The notes below the pieces were generated by a model. That model was not told where the DNA came from. It saw nothing but the letters and a program-made list of their open reading frames with translations, and did not search any database. Shown here piece by piece: positions 7,877-14,645 of a stretch of 38,266 nucleotides of DNA. The position numbers and the translations under genes were made by a program. Positions within the stretch are counted from its first letter, which is position 1, and each line of letters opens with the position of its first letter. This stretch comes from Bradyrhizobium liaoningense (GTDB lineage: Bacteria > Pseudomonadota > Alphaproteobacteria > Rhizobiales > Xanthobacteraceae): the NCBI RefSeq assembly GCF_018130955.1, contig NZ_JAFCJM010000066.1, positions 1 through 38,266 of the forward strand. The letters run 5' to 3'.

Positions 7877-8422
7877 TTAGTCCAGTAATTTCTCGGCCGA
7901 CTTCGCCACGAGCTGTGCGCGCTTGCGCGGGCTGCGCTCGAACAGCAGGCTCTGGCCGAAGATGAAGCAGTAGAACAGGAACGCCTGCGCATCGGCTTCC
8001 TCGGGTGCGAGTCCCGTGGCGCGATAGAGTTCGGCCACGTTCTTCAGGCGTGCCGCGTCCACGCTCGCCACAGCCGCCGCGGCGCTATCGTCCGAACGCG
8101 CCCATTGCCGGATCGCAAGCTCGATCGCCATGCCTTCCGGGTTCATCCGTTCGGAATAGAGCTGGATCAGCGCCTTGAGCCGGTCGCGGGCGTTTTGACC
8201 CTCGAGGCTCGTCTGCTGCGCGATCGCCGCCGTGCGCCCCTCACGCCAGCGCTCCAGCATCGCACCGAGCAGCGCGGCGCGGTCGGCGAAGCGGCGGTAG
8301 AAGCCGCCCTTGGTGACGCCGAGATTCTTGGCCAAAACCTCGACCCTCACCCCCGCGACGCCTGACGCCGCGAGCTCCTTGAAACCCGCCTCGACCCAGA
8401 CATCGCCCTTGCCGTCGCTCAT
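7877..8422 (-). CDS. TetR/AcrR-family transcriptional repressor (181 aa)
   Basis: The N-terminal TetR helix-turn-helix covers about residues 9-55: FKELAASGVAGVRVEVLAKN, then LGVTKGGFYRRFADRAALL, with the typical GxFYxxF recognition motif. The rest is an all-helical ligand domain of the usual TetR length. It is divergent from two thioesterase genes. The intergenic region holds two copies of an ATACGNTACCGTAT palindrome, the likely operators. It probably represses itself and the thioesterases, relieved by an acyl-CoA or aromatic ligand (inference). Its leader contains three 18-bp tandem repeats that also overlap its start codon. Confidence 0.9.
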   Translation of the reverse strand: MSDGKGDVWVEAGFKELAASGVAGVRVEVLAKNLGVTKGGFYRRFADRAALLGAMLERWREGRTAAIAQQTSLEGQNARDRLKALIQLYSERMNPEGMAIELAIRQWARSDDSAAAAVASVDAARLKNVAELYRATGLAPEEADAQAFLFYCFIFGQSLLFERSPRKRAQLVAKSAEKLLD

Positions 8423-8474
8423 GGAGCCTCTCCGATTCCTGGAGCCTCACCCGTTCCTGGAGCCTCACCGATTC
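8421..8474. repeat. Three 18-bp tandem direct repeats in the tetR leader
   Basis: The units at 8421-8438, 8439-8456 and 8457-8474 share the core tggagcctc followed by ccgattc-like bases. On the tetR strand each unit contributes a ggtgaggctcc or ggagaggctcc segment, and the copy next to the ATG provides the ribosome-binding site. Copy-number change here would alter the spacing between operator and start. Confidence 0.8.
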
Positions 8475-8475
8475 T

Positions 8476-8493
8476 TGATACGGTACCGTATTG
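8476..8493. promoter_or_regulatory. Putative TetR operator 1
   Basis: tgatacggtaccgtattg is a near-perfect palindrome, perfect over the 14 bases 8478-8491. It lies on the regulator-proximal side of the divergent region, 35 bp centre to centre from operator 2. Confidence 0.75.
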
Positions 8494-8510
8494 CTAACGC
8501 GCCGGGCGCC

Positions 8511-8528
8511 TGATACGCTACCGTATCA
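8511..8528. promoter_or_regulatory. Putative TetR operator 2, overlapping thioesterase promoter
   Basis: tgatacgctaccgtatca is an 18-base palindrome with one mismatched central pair, ending 3 bases before the first thioesterase ATG. A weak promoter (ttgcta at 8491, 17 bases, tacgct at 8514) would overlap it, so binding would block transcription of the thioesterase pair. Confidence 0.75.
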
Positions 8529-8531
8529 ACA

Positions 8532-8981
8532 ATGATAAGAGCGGCAGTTGCAATGCGGGAGGAGGCGACCTATCGCGGCACGGTCTATCCGTGGCAGTGC
8601 GATCACGTCGGCCACATGAACATCATGTGGTATGTCGGCAAATTCGACGAAGCCAACTGGAATCTGTTCGCGCGCCTCGGACTGACACCGGGCTATTTGC
8701 GCACGTCCGGCCGCGGCATGGCCGCGGTGCAGCAGAACATCAGCTACAAGCGCGAGCTGCTCGCCGGCGACATCGTCGAGGTCCGCAGCGTGCTTCTCGA
8801 AGTGCGCGACAAGCTGATCCGCTTCCGGCATGACATGACCAATGTCGAAACCAGCGAGATCGCCGCAACCTGCGAGATCACCGCCGTACATATGGACCGC
8901 GCGGCGCGCAGATCGGCGCCGTTTGAAGCTTTCATCAGCGAGAACGCGCTGCGGCAGCTCGCCGAACCGGTCATGGCGTAA
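8532..8981 (+). CDS. Acyl-CoA thioesterase, 4-hydroxybenzoyl-CoA thioesterase-like (149 aa)
   Basis: This single hot-dog-fold enzyme hydrolyses acyl- or aroyl-CoA thioesters in the cytoplasm. The N-terminal motif YPWQCDHVGHMNIMWYV contains the catalytic Asp and the HMN stretch typical of the 4HBT/YbgC group. Family length is about 130-150 residues. The ATG at 8532 lies only 3 bases after operator 2. If transcription starts within that operator, the second ATG at 8553 (MREEATYRGTV) is the more likely start. The gene is divergent from a TetR regulator and separated by 3 bases from a second thioesterase, so the two form an operon. Substrate unknown. Confidence 0.87.
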   Translation: MIRAAVAMREEATYRGTVYPWQCDHVGHMNIMWYVGKFDEANWNLFARLGLTPGYLRTSGRGMAAVQQNISYKRELLAGDIVEVRSVLLEVRDKLIRFRHDMTNVETSEIAATCEITAVHMDRAARRSAPFEAFISENALRQLAEPVMA

Positions 8982-8984
8982 GCA

Positions 8985-9446
8985 ATGGCTGCGTTCGAGC
9001 CGAAGAACCCCGATTACCGCACCGCCGCGGTTGCCCTGTTCGCAGGACAGCCGGCGATGCACACGCTTGGCATCTCATTGACGAAACTGGCGCCGGGCGA
9101 GGCGGAGCTTGCGATGGATCATTCGCCCGCCCTCACCCAGCAGAACGGCTTCGTCCATGCCGGCATCGTCACGGCGGCGCTGGACAATGCCTGCGGCGTC
9201 GCCGCGTTCACGCTGATGCCGCACGAGGCCGACATCCTCACCGTCGAGTTCAAGACCAATTTGCTTGCGCCGGCGCGGGGCCATCGCTTCGTCTTCAAGG
9301 CCGAGGTCGTCAAGCCTGGCCGGACGCTCACCTTCTGCGAGGCCAAAGCCTTCGCCGAACGTGACGGCACAACGACGCTGATCGCGACCATGGCCGGCAC
9401 GCTGATGGCGCTGCTGCCGCGGCCGCCGGGCGCCGCCCCGGCATAG
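8985..9446 (+). CDS. PaaI-family thioesterase (153 aa)
   Basis: This is a second hot-dog-fold thioesterase of the PaaI type, a different subfamily from its upstream neighbour. The diagnostic segment QNGFVHAGIVTAALDNACGVAA contains the NG-x2-HGG-like loop (here FVHAG) and the helix with the catalytic Asp. The later strand TVEFKTNLLAPARG matches the family. PaaI enzymes act on hydroxyphenylacetyl-CoA and related aromatic or acyl-CoAs. It begins 3 bases after the upstream stop and is probably under the same TetR control. Two thioesterases in one operon suggest handling of stalled CoA intermediates, but the pathway is not in this window. Confidence 0.88.
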   Translation: MAAFEPKNPDYRTAAVALFAGQPAMHTLGISLTKLAPGEAELAMDHSPALTQQNGFVHAGIVTAALDNACGVAAFTLMPHEADILTVEFKTNLLAPARGHRFVFKAEVVKPGRTLTFCEAKAFAERDGTTTLIATMAGTLMALLPRPPGAAPA

Positions 9447-9581
9447 CCAGCAAGGCTCGGCAGATCTGGGCCAAACGCGCTCCTGGCGCGATGACATCGC
9501 CCCATCGAGGCTCTATATGATGCGTAACAATTCGCGGGCCGGCACCGTACAGGCGGTGATGGGACCGAAACGGGACGAGAT

Positions 9582-10250
9582 ATGACGAAATTCAGGGACG
9601 ACAGCGGCCTGGCGCCGACGCGGCGCAGGGCTCTGACGCTGATCGGAGCAGGCGCGCTGCTCGGCGGCGGCATCGCTTCCGCCGCCGCTGCGACCGACGA
9701 CGAGGTGCTGACGGAAGCCAAGGTGCTGCGCGATCCGGATGTACCCGTCGCCGGCAACCCCGACGGCGATATCACCATCGTCGAATGGTCGGATTACAAT
9801 TGTCCCTATTGCCGGAAGCTCGAACCCGAGCTTCGCCAGGTCGTCCAGGACGACGGCAAGGTGCGGCTGGTGACGAAGGACTGGCCGATCCTCGGTCCGG
9901 TCTCGGTGACGGCGGCGCGGATCGCGCTCGCTGCAAAATTCCAGGACAAGTACAGCCAGGCGCATGACACCATGATCGGCGTCAGTTCGCGACTGACTGA
10001 GCCGCGCATCAACGAGCTCCTGGCCGCTGCCGGCGTCGACATGGACCGTCTGAAGCGCGACCTCGCGGGTCGCGCCAAGGACATCGATGCGATCCTGAAG
10101 CGCAACAGCGATCAGGCCGAGGCGTTCGGCTTCAGCGGCACGCCGTCCTTCATCGTCGGAAAATTCCGCGTGCCGGGTGTGCTGACCATGGCGGAGTTCG
10201 AGCAGGCGATCGCCGACGCGCGCAAGGCGAAGGCCGGCAAGAGCAACTGA
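9582..10250 (+). CDS. DsbA-family thiol:disulfide oxidoreductase (222 aa)
   Basis: A twin-arginine-like leader (PTRRRALTLIGAGALLGGG, ending near AAAA at 37) exports the protein to the periplasm. The thioredoxin-fold active site C74-P-Y-C77 lies in EWSDYNCPYCRKL, the helical insertion follows, and the cis-proline loop GTPSF (P188) is present. The layout is that of the DsbA/Com1/ScsC group. It probably oxidises or isomerises disulfides in exported proteins, and DsbB from this window could re-oxidise it. The gene is followed by a strong hairpin terminator. There is no partner gene in the same operon. Confidence 0.92.
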   Translation: MTKFRDDSGLAPTRRRALTLIGAGALLGGGIASAAAATDDEVLTEAKVLRDPDVPVAGNPDGDITIVEWSDYNCPYCRKLEPELRQVVQDDGKVRLVTKDWPILGPVSVTAARIALAAKFQDKYSQAHDTMIGVSSRLTEPRINELLAAAGVDMDRLKRDLAGRAKDIDAILKRNSDQAEAFGFSGTPSFIVGKFRVPGVLTMAEFEQAIADARKAKAGKSN

Positions 10251-10291
10251 GAGTAATTGAGAAGGGTCATTGAGCCCAATCAAGCATGACA

Positions 10292-10322
10292 AAGGCGCCG
10301 TCGTTGCTGACGACGGCGCCTT
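10292..10322. terminator. Bidirectional terminator hairpin
   Basis: aaggcgccgtcgt (10292-10304), loop tgctg, acgacggcgcctt (10310-10322): a 13-bp perfect stem between two convergent genes. It is flanked by ttatcatt on one side and tttgtcat on the other strand. Confidence 0.85.
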
Positions 10323-10346
10323 ATCATTGTCGCGGAATGCGGCCGG

Positions 10347-10547
10347 CTATTTCGACGAAATTCTCACCCAGTCCTTATGCGCGCGATCCCGCAGCGCATC
10401 CCAATCGGCCTTGGCGACATCCCAGTTGACGATGGTGCGATTGGTCGCAGCAACGTCGCTGCCGGCCGACGTCTGCATCGAGTCATGGATATAGACGCCG
10501 ACGCCAAGCAGCAGCGCGCCCAGGATCATTCCGAACAACATCTTCAT
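10347..10547 (-). CDS. Small single-pass membrane protein (66 aa)
   Basis: The sequence is MKMLFGMILGALLLGVGVYIHDSM, one membrane helix or uncleaved signal anchor, followed by a polar tail containing NWDVAKADWDALRDRAHKDW. The tail resembles an amphipathic helix with regularly spaced tryptophans (W42, W49, W60). The ATG follows a ggagg ribosome site. A GGAAC-N16-CGTT element (10572-10596) sits about 25 bases upstream and suggests general-stress control by an EcfG sigma factor. Function is unknown. It is convergent with the DsbA-like gene. Confidence 0.75.
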   Translation of the reverse strand: MKMLFGMILGALLLGVGVYIHDSMQTSAGSDVAATNRTIVNWDVAKADWDALRDRAHKDWVRISSK

Positions 10548-10571
10548 AGAGAACCTCCGGTGTCCGGCGAC

Positions 10572-10596
10572 AACGCCGGTGCGGGGAGATGGTTCC
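10572..10596 (-). promoter_or_regulatory. EcfG-type general stress promoter (GGAAC-N16-CGTT)
   Basis: On the minus strand ggaac and cgtt are separated by exactly 16 bases, matching the consensus for EcfG sigma factors of alphaproteobacteria. It is correctly placed, just upstream of the ribosome site and start of the 66-residue membrane protein. Confidence 0.55.
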
Positions 10597-10629
10597 CATG
10601 ACCTTAAGGCGAGCGTATGGACGACTCAT

Positions 10630-11700
10630 TCATCCCCCGTTCAGCCATTGCAGCAGCTCTGCGTTGATCTCGCGCGGATAGCAATGGCTGAGGTCGTCGA
10701 TTTCGCGATAGGTGACGTTGGCGCCGGCCGCCGATAGCGCGCCTTGCGTCTGGCGCGCGACCTGCACCGGAAACATCCAGTCGAGCTTGCCGTGGGTAAT
10801 GAAGACCGGTAGCCCCTGCAGCCGCACGGGATCAGCCATTTCCGCCATCAGCGGATGGAAGGTGGCCGAGACCGGCGCGAGATGCGTGAAGGGTGAGGCG
10901 GCATCCAGCCCGCTGACATAGCAGAAGGTGCCGCCGTCGCTCATGCCGGTCAGCAGCATTCTCGAGGGATCGACGTTGCAGCGGCTGCGAACGGTCTCGA
11001 GGATGCGCATCAGGTTGGGCGTGTCGGTGTCGTCGCCCATCAGTGCCCAGGTCGGTCCCGTGGCGGTTGGCGCGACCAGGATCGCGCCAAGACTGCGCGC
11101 GTCGCGCAGCCAGCTCCAGAGGAAGCCGCGGCCATTGCCGCTGCCGCCATGCAGGGCCATCACCAGCGGCCAGGCGCGGTCAGGCGCGTAGTATTCCGGC
11201 ACATAAAGCGAAAAGCCGCCGCGGCTGCCTAGCTCGTTGTGATCGTGGAAAATGCCGGTGTGCTCGCCGGCCGCCGCGGTGAGCCGCGTCAGCAGGTCCT
11301 GATCCCCGCGCGTCGCGGTGGTGAGGAAGAAGCTGCTGACCGGCGGGAATTTTGCGGCGAGCGGATAGAGCGCTTCCTGCGCGCGGGGCACATGGCGCAA
11401 TGCTCGGAACACCGCGACGAGATCGCCCTCGCCGCGTTGAACCGTGCGCAGGCCGGCGAAGGCTGCAAGCGTTTCATCGCAGGCCCGTTCGATCAGGCCG
11501 CGCATGTCCGCAAATGCCTGCGGCCATTCACCGAGGCGCGAATGCGCCGCTCGCAGGGCCTCATCCGGCGTATCGATTGCCTGCATAACGGATTCGAAGG
11601 CCGGCGGATGCAAATGGCGCGCGACGAAGCCGAGCCCTTCCAGCGCGTTGAGCAACGGCGGGAGCACGGCCACGATGTCGTCCACCACGGCCTCGCTCAT
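10630..11700 (-). CDS. Alpha/beta hydrolase, phospholipase/carboxylesterase-like (356 aa)
   Basis: The C-terminal two-thirds is an alpha/beta hydrolase. It has the oxyanion segment ALHGGSGNGRGF, the nucleophile elbow LTGMSDGG with S254, D307 in HGKLDWMFP and H339 in DDLSHCYPRE, a complete catalytic triad. The N-terminal ~150 residues are helical and not part of the hydrolase core. There is no signal peptide, so it acts in the cytoplasm. It resembles the phospholipase/carboxylesterase and feruloyl-esterase families. The substrate cannot be read from sequence. It lies 44 bases downstream of the HtrA-like gene on the same strand and is probably co-transcribed with it. Confidence 0.87.
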   Translation of the reverse strand: MSEAVVDDIVAVLPPLLNALEGLGFVARHLHPPAFESVMQAIDTPDEALRAAHSRLGEWPQAFADMRGLIERACDETLAAFAGLRTVQRGEGDLVAVFRALRHVPRAQEALYPLAAKFPPVSSFFLTTATRGDQDLLTRLTAAAGEHTGIFHDHNELGSRGGFSLYVPEYYAPDRAWPLVMALHGGSGNGRGFLWSWLRDARSLGAILVAPTATGPTWALMGDDTDTPNLMRILETVRSRCNVDPSRMLLTGMSDGGTFCYVSGLDAASPFTHLAPVSATFHPLMAEMADPVRLQGLPVFITHGKLDWMFPVQVARQTQGALSAAGANVTYREIDDLSHCYPREINAELLQWLNGG

Positions 11701-11744
11701 AGTAGCTCCTCCGTGGCTCGCGCTGTCACTGGCGGTGTGTCGAT

Positions 11745-12716
11745 TCAGTGCAGCTTTGGCTGCTTCAGCAGCTTGAAGCGATCCGTCGAGGTTACCGTCA
11801 CGTCGAAGGTGACGCCTTCATGATGCACCGTGAGCGGTACGTCGACGCCCGCGGCGCCGAGCGACCACATCTTGCGATAAAAGTCGGTCTGGCTCGTCAC
11901 CTTCTCGCCGTCGACGGCCAGGATGACGTCGCCGGTCTTGAGCTCGGCACGCGCTGCGGGCCCGTTGGAGGAGATGCCGATCACCACGACGCGGTTGTCG
12001 ATCTCGGTCGAGAACAGGCCGAGCCAGGGGCGCGCCGGCGTGTTGACGCGGCCAAACTTGCGCAAATCGTCGAGGATCGGCCTCAAGAGGTCGATCGGCA
12101 CGATCATGTTGACGTGCTCGGCCTTGCCCTCGCGCTCCCGCTCGAGCTGGAGCGAGCCGATGCCGATCAGTTCGCCGCGCTCGTTGATCAGCCCGGTGCC
12201 GCCCCAGTTCGGATGCGCAGGGTAGGTGAAGACCGCCTCGTCCAGCAGATATTCCCAATAACCGGCAAACTCCTGCTTCGCCACGATCTGGCTCGCGACG
12301 GAGCGCGTGCGCCCGCCCGCACCGCCGACCACGACGCGGTCGCCGATCCGCGTCGCCGCGGAAGAGCCGAGCGGGATCGGCTCGAGGTCGAGATGGCCCA
12401 GCGCCTGCACCAGGCCGAAGCCGGTGACGGAATCGAAGCCGAGCACGTGGCCTTGCACGACGCGTCCATCGCCACGATGCAGCCACACTGCCTCCGCCTC
12501 GGTGATGAGGTAGCCGATGGTGAGCACCAGGTTGTCGTCGATCACGACGCCGTTGCCGGCGCGCTCGGTGCCGAGCGTCTCGGCACTGAAGGCGTCCGGC
12601 GGGATGATGGAATGCAACCCGACGACCGAGGACAGCGCGCGGTCGAGATCAAAACCATAGTCGCTCGCGCGGGGCTGATGTGCCGGCGGCACTCTCCATT
12701 CGGTCATGGTGGGCAT
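11745..12716 (-). CDS. HtrA-like S1C protein with lost catalytic triad, PDZ domain (323 aa)
   Basis: Residues about 25-220 follow the trypsin-like fold of HtrA/DegP proteins and 228-315 form a PDZ domain (RPWLGLFSTEIDNRVVVIGI ... AELKTGDVILAVDGEKV). The catalytic positions are all changed. The TNAHVV position reads TIGYLI (His to Tyr69), the TDLALL position reads TGFGLV (Asp to Gly99), and the GNSGG position reads PNWGG (Ser to Trp171). There is no signal peptide. It is therefore predicted to be a non-proteolytic, cytoplasmic scaffold or binding protein rather than a protease. The fold is otherwise well conserved, arguing against a decaying gene. It probably shares an operon with the downstream hydrolase. 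Confidence 0.87.
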   Translation of the reverse strand: MPTMTEWRVPPAHQPRASDYGFDLDRALSSVVGLHSIIPPDAFSAETLGTERAGNGVVIDDNLVLTIGYLITEAEAVWLHRGDGRVVQGHVLGFDSVTGFGLVQALGHLDLEPIPLGSSAATRIGDRVVVGGAGGRTRSVASQIVAKQEFAGYWEYLLDEAVFTYPAHPNWGGTGLINERGELIGIGSLQLEREREGKAEHVNMIVPIDLLRPILDDLRKFGRVNTPARPWLGLFSTEIDNRVVVIGISSNGPAARAELKTGDVILAVDGEKVTSQTDFYRKMWSLGAAGVDVPLTVHHEGVTFDVTVTSTDRFKLLKQPKLH

Positions 12717-12955
12717 GGAGCTCTCCTGGGCCTGTTGACGCCGCTGTTCATGCGGCGCGAACCGTTTGGTAATCTAGGACGCGAAGCGCCGTCTTGAAAG
12801 GCTGCCGGAACCGTTGACCACGCGAATTGATGAGTGTCACATTTCCTGTCGTGCCGCCCCCGCCGCATGGCTGATGCTCCGCCGGGTGCTAGTCGACATC
12901 AAGCGAAGCTGCTAACCATTGCCGCTTCGTTTTGACTGGGATCACGGACCGAAGC

Positions 12956-14374
12956 ATGGACAACCGCAGTGACATCTGGCGTGGCGTTGACACGATCAAG
13001 GCGCGCTTCATCGATTTGAGCGACAAGGTCTGGGGAACGCCGGAGGTGTGCTACACCGAAGCGCGCTCCGCCGCCGAGCATCTCGCCGAGCTGCGCCATC
13101 AGGGTTTTCGCATCACCGAGAATGTCGCCGGCATCCCGACCGCGCTGATGGGCGAATGGGGCGAGGGCGGACCCGTCATTGCCTTTCTCGGCGAGTATGA
13201 CGCGCTGCCGGGTCTCAGCCAGGAAGCGGGAGTTGCGGAACACCGGCCGGTCGAGGCCGGCGGCCACGGTCATGGCTGCGGCCACAATCTGCTGGGTTCG
13301 GCGGCGCTGCTTGCGGCAACGGCGGTGAAGGATTGGCTTGCCGAGCACAAGGTGCCCGGTCGCGTGCGGTACTACGGCTGTCCCGCGGAGGAAGGCGGCG
13401 CGGCAAAAGCCTTCATCGTCCGCAGCGGCGGATTCGAGGACGCCGACATCGCCATCACCTGGCATCCGCACAGTTTCTGGGAAGTCGCGGTAACGCCGTC
13501 GCTGGCCAACACGCGCGCCGATTTCATCTTCACCGGCCGCACCTCGCATGCCGCGGCCTCGCCGCATCTCGGCCGCTCCGCGCTCGACTCCGTGGAGCTG
13601 ATGAATGTCGGCGTCAACTACATGCGCGAGCACATGCCGAGCGACGCGCGCGTGCACTATGCCCTGCTTGATACCGGCGGGATCGCCCCCAACGTGGTGC
13701 AGGCCCATGCCCGCGTGCGCTATTCCATCCGCGCCCGCGATCTGCCGGGCATGAACGAACTGGTCGGGCGCGTCAGGAAGATCGCGGAAGGCGCGGCGCT
13801 GATGACCGAGACCAAGGTCGAGATGAAGATCATCTCGGCGGTCTCCAACATCCTGCCCAACGCCCCGCTGGAGCACGCGCTGCACAAGGTCATGGAAGAG
13901 CTCGGGCCACCGCATTTCGACGAGGCGGACAAGGCCTTCGCCTCCGACATCCGCGCGACCCTGACCGACAAGGACATCGCGTCGGTCTACTACGCGATCG
14001 GCATGGAGCCGACCGAGCGGCCGCTCGCCGACTTCCTGGTGCCGCTCGATGCCAAGCGCAATCCGCTGGTCGGCTCGACTGACGTCGGCGACGTGAGCTG
14101 GGTTGTGCCGACCGTGCAGGTTCACGCACCGACGGTTGCAATCGGCACGCCGTTCCACACCTGGCAGGTGGTGGCGCAGGGCAAGAGTCCGCACGCTCAC
14201 AAGGCGATGGTGCAGGCCGCCAAGGCCATGGCCGGTCTCGGCATCAAGGCGCTCATGGAGCCGGAGCTGATCAAGGCCGCGAAAGCGGATCTGACGAAGC
14301 GCACGGCCAAGACGCCCTATGTCTGCCCGATGCCGGACCATGTCGCGCCACCGCTGGATATGTCCGTGGCCTGA
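12956..14374 (+). CDS. M20-family amidohydrolase, AbgB-like (472 aa)
   Basis: This metal-dependent amidohydrolase is most like the B subunit of p-aminobenzoyl-glutamate hydrolase and related aminoacylases. Metal-site features are FLGEYDALPG, HGHGCGHN (H104-H110), PAEEGG (E145/E146) and TWHPHS (H170, H172). A central dimerisation (lid) domain begins at SLANTRADFIFTGRTSHAAA. No signal peptide is present, so it is cytoplasmic. A TTG upstream at 12932 is possible, but the ATG at 12956 is preferred. It directly precedes a complete dipeptide-type ABC importer on the same strand, suggesting that it hydrolyses what the importer brings in. The exact substrate is unknown. Confidence 0.9.
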   Translation: MDNRSDIWRGVDTIKARFIDLSDKVWGTPEVCYTEARSAAEHLAELRHQGFRITENVAGIPTALMGEWGEGGPVIAFLGEYDALPGLSQEAGVAEHRPVEAGGHGHGCGHNLLGSAALLAATAVKDWLAEHKVPGRVRYYGCPAEEGGAAKAFIVRSGGFEDADIAITWHPHSFWEVAVTPSLANTRADFIFTGRTSHAAASPHLGRSALDSVELMNVGVNYMREHMPSDARVHYALLDTGGIAPNVVQAHARVRYSIRARDLPGMNELVGRVRKIAEGAALMTETKVEMKIISAVSNILPNAPLEHALHKVMEELGPPHFDEADKAFASDIRATLTDKDIASVYYAIGMEPTERPLADFLVPLDAKRNPLVGSTDVGDVSWVVPTVQVHAPTVAIGTPFHTWQVVAQGKSPHAHKAMVQAAKAMAGLGIKALMEPELIKAAKADLTKRTAKTPYVCPMPDHVAPPLDMSVA

Positions 14375-14381
14375 GATCGCG

Positions 14382-14407
14382 CAGACGAAGGCTCGATACT
14401 TCGTCTG
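14382..14407. terminator. Hairpin between amidohydrolase and transporter genes
   Basis: cagacgaag (14382-14390), loop gctcgata, cttcgtctg (14399-14407): a 9-bp perfect stem 8 bases after the amidohydrolase stop. No T-tract follows, so it may act as an mRNA stabiliser or partial terminator rather than a full stop. Confidence 0.5.
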
Positions 14408-14645
14408 ATCCGGCGAACAAATTTTTCGCAGTGCAGCGCGGCGGAAAGCGATTTTTCCCGCCGAATTGCCGAACCGGTAGGCGACGGGTCAGAGTTTTGC
14501 CCAAGGGACAGCCAAAAGACCGTTTGCATACACACGGTCGCAGTTGACGTGCGCCCCATTCGGTGTGCCATCTACTGCCAGACAAACCCGGCGGCCGCCC
14601 CAATCGGCCGCCTGCATCCATACGGGAACCAGACGGGGGACAACC

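Noticed and set aside
12901..12933. Possible attenuator hairpin (aagcgaagc ... gcttcgttt) before the amidohydrolase
   Set aside because: The stem includes a G-T pair, the loop is 14 bases long and there is no leader peptide, so the evidence is too weak.
12899..14341. 480-codon minus-strand frame opposite the amidohydrolase
   Set aside because: It mirrors the M20 coding frame and shows no recognisable motif. The plus-strand product has complete metal-site motifs.
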